From contig JALOAI010000058.1 of assembly GCA_023228945.1 (NCBI GenBank), forward strand, positions 1 to 8,465: a stretch of 8,465 nucleotides of DNA, given 5' to 3'. How positions within the stretch are numbered: the first letter of the stretch is position 1; the number at the start of each line of letters is the position of its first letter. Made by a program: the position numbers and the translations under genes. The notes under the pieces are model-generated. The model made no database searches, had not been told where the DNA came from, and saw nothing but the letters and a program-made list of their open reading frames with translations. Shown here in pieces: positions 5,789 to 8,465 of this stretch. Source of the stretch: Pigmentiphaga sp. (GTDB lineage: Bacteria; Pseudomonadota; Gammaproteobacteria; Burkholderiales; Burkholderiaceae_B).

Positions 5789-6403
5789 ATGAGCTTCTTC
5801 CCCTTCAACCCGAACATCCCGGCAGCACGCCGGATGCAGTCCGACGTGCCTGGCCTCTACACCATGGCCGTCTACGGCACCCGCTATCGCCTGAGCGCCG
5901 TCGAGGCGGCCGCGGCCAGCGTCAACTACTTCGTCGCGTCTGTTGATATGAAGGTGGGCGCGTATACGCTCGCCAACACCACGATGCCCGGAGGTTGCGC
6001 TCGAAACGTCACCGTCACTCAGACGATCGTTGACGGCGAGGACACGAACGGGACCATCGTCGTTGCCGGAACCGACCTGGCCGGGAACGCCATCACCGAG
6101 ACCCTGACTCCTGACGGCGGGAATACGGTCCCGGGCACGAAGGCATTCCGCACCGTCACCAGTGTGACCGGCGTGGGCTGGGTAACCACCGGCGACAAGG
6201 ACACGGTGACCGTCGGCTTCGGCGATGTCATCGGTCTGCCCAAGCTCCTACCCACCAACAGCGTGCTCCTGGCCGCCCTTGCGGGCGTCAAGGAGGCTGT
6301 CGACCCGGCCGTGACCGTGAGCCCGACCGTGCTGTCGGACAACACCGTCGACCTCAACAGTGCGCTCAACGGAAGCATCGTCGACATCTACTACGTGGTC
6401 TAG
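5789..6403 (+). CDS. Capsid-associated structural protein of unknown role (possible decoration or head fibre protein)
   Basis: This protein has 204 residues. The N-terminal 60 residues look like an attachment region. Residues about 70-150 are a Thr/Val/Gly-rich beta domain (NVTVTQTIVDGEDTNGTIVV and GTDLAGNAITETLTP, then GTKAFRTVTSVTGVGWVTTG). The end has SDNTVDLNSALNGSIVDIYYVV. I recall similar proteins directly after capsid genes in many siphophages, usually labelled hypothetical. Position and beta-rich composition suggest a protein decorating the capsid surface, but that is inference. The ribosome binding site AAGGAGGG (5771-5778) overlaps the capsid stop codon, so translation is probably coupled. 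There is no signal peptide or membrane segment. Confidence 0.7.
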   Translation: MSFFPFNPNIPAARRMQSDVPGLYTMAVYGTRYRLSAVEAAAASVNYFVASVDMKVGAYTLANTTMPGGCARNVTVTQTIVDGEDTNGTIVVAGTDLAGNAITETLTPDGGNTVPGTKAFRTVTSVTGVGWVTTGDKDTVTVGFGDVIGLPKLLPTNSVLLAALAGVKEAVDPAVTVSPTVLSDNTVDLNSALNGSIVDIYYVV

Positions 6404-6424
6404 GCCACAGGGAGGATAGAACCC

Positions 6425-6802
6425 ATGTACGGAGCTTTCACGCTTGACCTCATCGGGCAAGCCGTTCCCTCGGACGGCGGCCTGGGGGAGGTAGCCAATC
6501 CCGAGGGCCAGGACGTCATCATCACCAAGAGTGTGCTCCTGGTCCAGACTCCCTCCGCCGGAGCGGCCAACATCAATGTGGGTTGTGGCGCCGCCGGGGC
6601 CGATAACAACGGCCTGATCGCCGCACTCGCCATCAACGGAGGCATCACCGGCTTCGCCTACAACGGCCTGAACCCCGCCGCCAATGCGCGCCACGTCGTG
6701 TGGGGCGCGAACCAAGTGTTGAACGCGACCGGTAGCGCCGCGTGCACCGCCTTCCGCGGCCGCGTCTACATCGAGTACCAGCGGACACAGGATGAGGAGT
6801 AG
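6425..6802 (+). CDS. Small beta-rich phage structural protein, unknown function
   Basis: This protein has 125 residues and starts at ATG 6425 after GGGAGG at about 6410-6415. It is rich in Gly, Ala and Asn with alternating hydrophobic strands (QDVIITKSVLLVQTP, RGRVYIEYQ) and no transmembrane segment. I do not recognise the family with certainty. Its position between the capsid gene and the connector genes, and its compact beta character, suggest a capsid decoration or stabilising protein. Its TAG lies three bases before the ATG of the next gene, so the two are probably translated together. Confidence 0.65.
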   Translation: MYGAFTLDLIGQAVPSDGGLGEVANPEGQDVIITKSVLLVQTPSAGAANINVGCGAAGADNNGLIAALAINGGITGFAYNGLNPAANARHVVWGANQVLNATGSAACTAFRGRVYIEYQRTQDEE

Positions 6803-6805
6803 AAC

Positions 6806-7000
6806 ATGGCTGATGAAGTGAAGAGGATCACGTTCACCTACGACGGCCACGGCGAAGACCGCCCCCGCGCGCCGGTGACAGTCACCGAGGCCTCGAAGCT
6901 CGCAACGATCCTCGAGGCCAATGGCTGGACGCGCGTCGACACCCCGGAAGTGACGGAAACAGAGTCAGAGGCCAAGCCGCGTCTGAAGGCCGGCAGGTAG
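6806..7000 (+). CDS. Small hypothetical protein (64 aa)
   Basis: This 64-residue protein starts three bases after the previous stop, with GAGGAG at about 6794-6799 as ribosome binding site. It has an N-terminal beta segment (VKRITFTYDG), a short helix around residues 27-40 (TEASKLATILEANGW) and an acidic-then-basic tail. No family is recognised. The tight packing between flanking head genes supports it being real. A small head or connector accessory protein is the natural guess. Confidence 0.6.
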   Translation: MADEVKRITFTYDGHGEDRPRAPVTVTEASKLATILEANGWTRVDTPEVTETESEAKPRLKAGR

Positions 7001-7006
7001 GCGCTC

Positions 7007-7414
7007 ATGGCTCTCCCGCCTCTCGCCACCGTCACCGACATCACGGATCTGGCGCCTGACCTGGTGGACGATCTTGACGAGACCCAGGCCAAGCGGTTGC
7101 TTGGCCTGGCCTCTGCTCTCGTGCGCGGCGAGGCCCACACGACCTGGGTGGGTGAGGACGGCAAACTAGCCGATGTGCCCGACGGCCTGGCCGAGTTGGT
7201 GGCGTCCGTGGTCATCCGTACCCTCAAATCGCCTGACCCCGGCGTCACCCAGCAGACAGTGGGCAGTTGGTCCGAGAGCTACGCCCGAGATGCCGCCTCC
7301 ATGGGCGTGTTCCTCCTGAAGGGTGAGAAGGCGTTCCTCCGGCAATTAGCGCCCGGCGCGGGCCGGAAAGCCTTCACCATCGCGACCCACGGCGACCCGG
7401 GGTATCTGAGGTGA
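7007..7414 (+). CDS. Head-tail connector (adaptor) protein, gp15/gp6-like
   Basis: This 135-residue protein resembles the adaptor that forms a ring under the portal in siphophages. It opens with LPPLATVTDITDLAP, followed by a helical region (DETQAKRLLGLASALVRGEA), a loop with a VPDGLAELVASVVIRTL helix, and the characteristic GVTQQTVGSWSESYARDAA and LLKGEKAFLRQLAPG segments common in actinophage adaptors. The stop TGA overlaps the GTG start of the next gene. The Shine-Dalgarno match is weak (AGGTAGG in the preceding bases), so its translation may depend on readout of the preceding gene six bases upstream. Confidence 0.82.
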   Translation: MALPPLATVTDITDLAPDLVDDLDETQAKRLLGLASALVRGEAHTTWVGEDGKLADVPDGLAELVASVVIRTLKSPDPGVTQQTVGSWSESYARDAASMGVFLLKGEKAFLRQLAPGAGRKAFTIATHGDPGYLR

Positions 7415-7776
7415 GGAAGCCGCCCCTGCCCATGCTCTGCACCATCAAGCGGCCGGCGACCACCTCCGATTCTTTCGGTGCCCCCGCGGCCCCGACTCAA
7501 GTGGCCGCGAACGTCGCTTGCCACTGGTGGAGCCAACAGAGCTGGGCGGCGAAGAACACCGAAGCACCCGGCATGATCGCGGTGACGGTTGAACATATCC
7601 TCTTCGCGCCCGGCCAAGACGTGCGGGCCGGAGACCTCATCACGACCGTCACCGACCATCTGGGCAACGTCGTCTTCGCCGAGGCCGACTCTCGGCTGGT
7701 GGAACACGCCGCGGTCATGCGAAACCACATCGACTGTCGCCTGCGCATGGGCGAAGGCATCGGAGGTCGCTCGTGA
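7411..7776 (+). CDS. Head closure (stopper) protein, probable
   Basis: This 121-residue protein starts at GTG 7411 inside the stop of the adaptor gene (GTGA overlap). Its beta-rich middle contains VTVEHILFAPGQDVRAGDLITTVTDHLGNVVF, an H-x-x-x-x-x-G-x-D-V-x-x-G-D pattern I associate with siphophage head closure proteins that plug the portal-adaptor ring before the tail joins. It lies in the expected place between adaptor and gp10-like gene. The stop again overlaps the next start. Function rests on pattern and gene order. Confidence 0.7.
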   Translation: MRKPPLPMLCTIKRPATTSDSFGAPAAPTQVAANVACHWWSQQSWAAKNTEAPGMIAVTVEHILFAPGQDVRAGDLITTVTDHLGNVVFAEADSRLVEHAAVMRNHIDCRLRMGEGIGGRS

Positions 7777-8165
7777 TAACCGCCAAGTTGAAAGGCCAAG
7801 CCGCTCTGAGCGCTAAGCTCTTAGGGATGCAGATGGAGACGGTGAGGATCCTTTCTCATGCCCTCACCGAAGCATCGAAGCCCTTCGTTGATTATGCGGT
7901 CGGAGCGGCCCCCGTGGCCTCCGGAGGATTGGCCCGCAGCGTGTTCGCACGCCGTATGGGCCACGAGGACGGTGCCAAAGCCACCGTACGGATCGGCCCG
8001 GCCTGGGCGGTCTACGACAGGGCCGGTGTAGTCGAGTACGGCAAGTTCCATGAGTACGGCTCATCCCAGATGGCCGCAGAACCGTTCATGCGGCCCGCGT
8101 TCGACGCCGGCGCACCCGAGGCCCTCAGAATCTTCAGTGACGAGATCAAGAAGGCCCTCACATGA
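7773..8165 (+). CDS. Tail completion / neck protein, HK97 gp10-like
   Basis: This 130-residue protein of the HK97 gp10-like family acts at the head-tail joining interface. The N-terminal helix carries KGQAALSAKLLGM. The central part has the family's A-P-x-x-S-G-x-L-x-x-S motif (AAPVASGGLARSVFA, 45-59). The C-terminal half has the signature YDRAGVVEYGKFHEYGSS and AAEPFMRPAFDA (81-112). The start is GTG 7773 within the preceding stop (GTGA), and its own TGA overlaps the ATG of the next gene, continuing the chain of coupled translation. Confidence 0.85.
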   Translation: MITAKLKGQAALSAKLLGMQMETVRILSHALTEASKPFVDYAVGAAPVASGGLARSVFARRMGHEDGAKATVRIGPAWAVYDRAGVVEYGKFHEYGSSQMAAEPFMRPAFDAGAPEALRIFSDEIKKALT

Positions 8166-8465
8166 CCATCGAAGAGGCCATCGTAAGCGAACTGGCCAGT
8201 TTAGCTTCGGCCCATCCTCTCATCCAACCCGCCGGCTTCAAGGGCCTGTGCGTTGTCTACCAGCTCGTCGGTGACCCGCCGACGCACCTTAACCGGTACG
8301 TCGAGCCGCGGGTACAGCTGGCCTGTTGGGCCGATTCCTACGCGGCCGCCGTGGGGCTGGAGACGCAGGTGTGGGATCTCTTCGAAGGCCGACACGTGAC
8401 CGTCGACGGTCTCCACTACCGTTCCATGGTGATCGACCGGCGGGACGGTCAGCCGGATCTCGACC
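8162..8465 (+). CDS. Tail terminator protein, 5' part (runs off the window)
   Basis: The ATG at 8162 overlaps the preceding stop (ATGA), and the frame stays open to the window edge, giving 101 residues of an incomplete protein. Recognisable are VYQLVGDPPTHLNRYVEPRV (residues 33-52), ACWADSYAAA and the following TQVWDLFEG. These match the small tail terminator/minor tail (gp17-like, DUF3168-type) proteins that cap the tail tube. The order gp10-like then terminator is standard. The 3' end is unknown. Confidence 0.8.
   Translation, partial: MTIEEAIVSELASLASAHPLIQPAGFKGLCVVYQLVGDPPTHLNRYVEPRVQLACWADSYAAAVGLETQVWDLFEGRHVTVDGLHYRSMVIDRRDGQPDLD

Noticed and set aside
4771..5817. 348-codon minus-strand ORF opposite the major capsid gene
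   Set aside because: It is codon-aligned antisense to a G+C-rich gene, a phase that often stays open by chance. No domain motif was seen in it. It shows that openness alone is no evidence, so the antisense gene in the intein is accepted only for its motifs and expression signals.

Overview
The window is a head-and-connector module of a tailed double-stranded DNA phage or prophage with a long non-contractile tail. It is G+C-rich with strong AAGGAGG-type ribosome binding sites, and everything except one gene reads left to right. The gene order is end of large terminase, SPP1-like portal, MuF-like minor head protein, coiled-coil scaffold, HK97-fold major capsid protein, three small capsid-associated proteins, head-tail adaptor, head closure protein, HK97 gp10-like tail completion protein, and start of the tail terminator. 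The portal and minor head proteins look most like those of phages of high-G+C Gram-positive bacteria. That host assignment is an impression from sequence style, and the window contains no host gene to test it.

Region by region: 3-1031 holds the C-terminal part of the terminase, interrupted by an in-frame TAG at 870-872, after which the reading frame still encodes a typical terminase end. 1042-2439 is the portal. 2436-4181 is the minor head gene, split by a 323-residue intein (3003-3971). 4233-5772 holds scaffold and major capsid protein. 5789-7000 holds three small structural genes of uncertain role. 7007-8465 is a tightly overlapping connector and tail-joining set that runs off the window end. 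No gap exceeds about 51 bases once the terminase tail is counted, and no tRNA, CRISPR array or factor-independent terminator was seen.

The striking element is inside the intein. On the opposite strand, fully contained within the intein DNA and exactly codon-on-codon antisense to it, is a 291-residue ORF (complement 3036-3911). It has two helix-turn-helix-like segments and a Vsr/EDxHD-like nuclease core. It has its own GGAGGT ribosome binding site and a perfect TATAAT box upstream on the same strand. These signals lie in the DNA that encodes the intein's own C-terminal splicing blocks. I read this as a homing endonuclease gene carried antisense inside an intein, so one stretch of DNA encodes a splicing domain on one strand and its mobility nuclease on the other. 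The usual arrangement is an endonuclease fused in frame within the intein. A 10-bp direct repeat marks the two intein borders.

The structural genes form one co-directional late operon: terminase packages DNA through the portal, scaffold and MuF protein shape the capsid, and the connector genes close it and join the tail. The minor head protein must splice out the intein to become functional, so the phage keeps the sense frame open while the element's spread would depend on the antisense gene.
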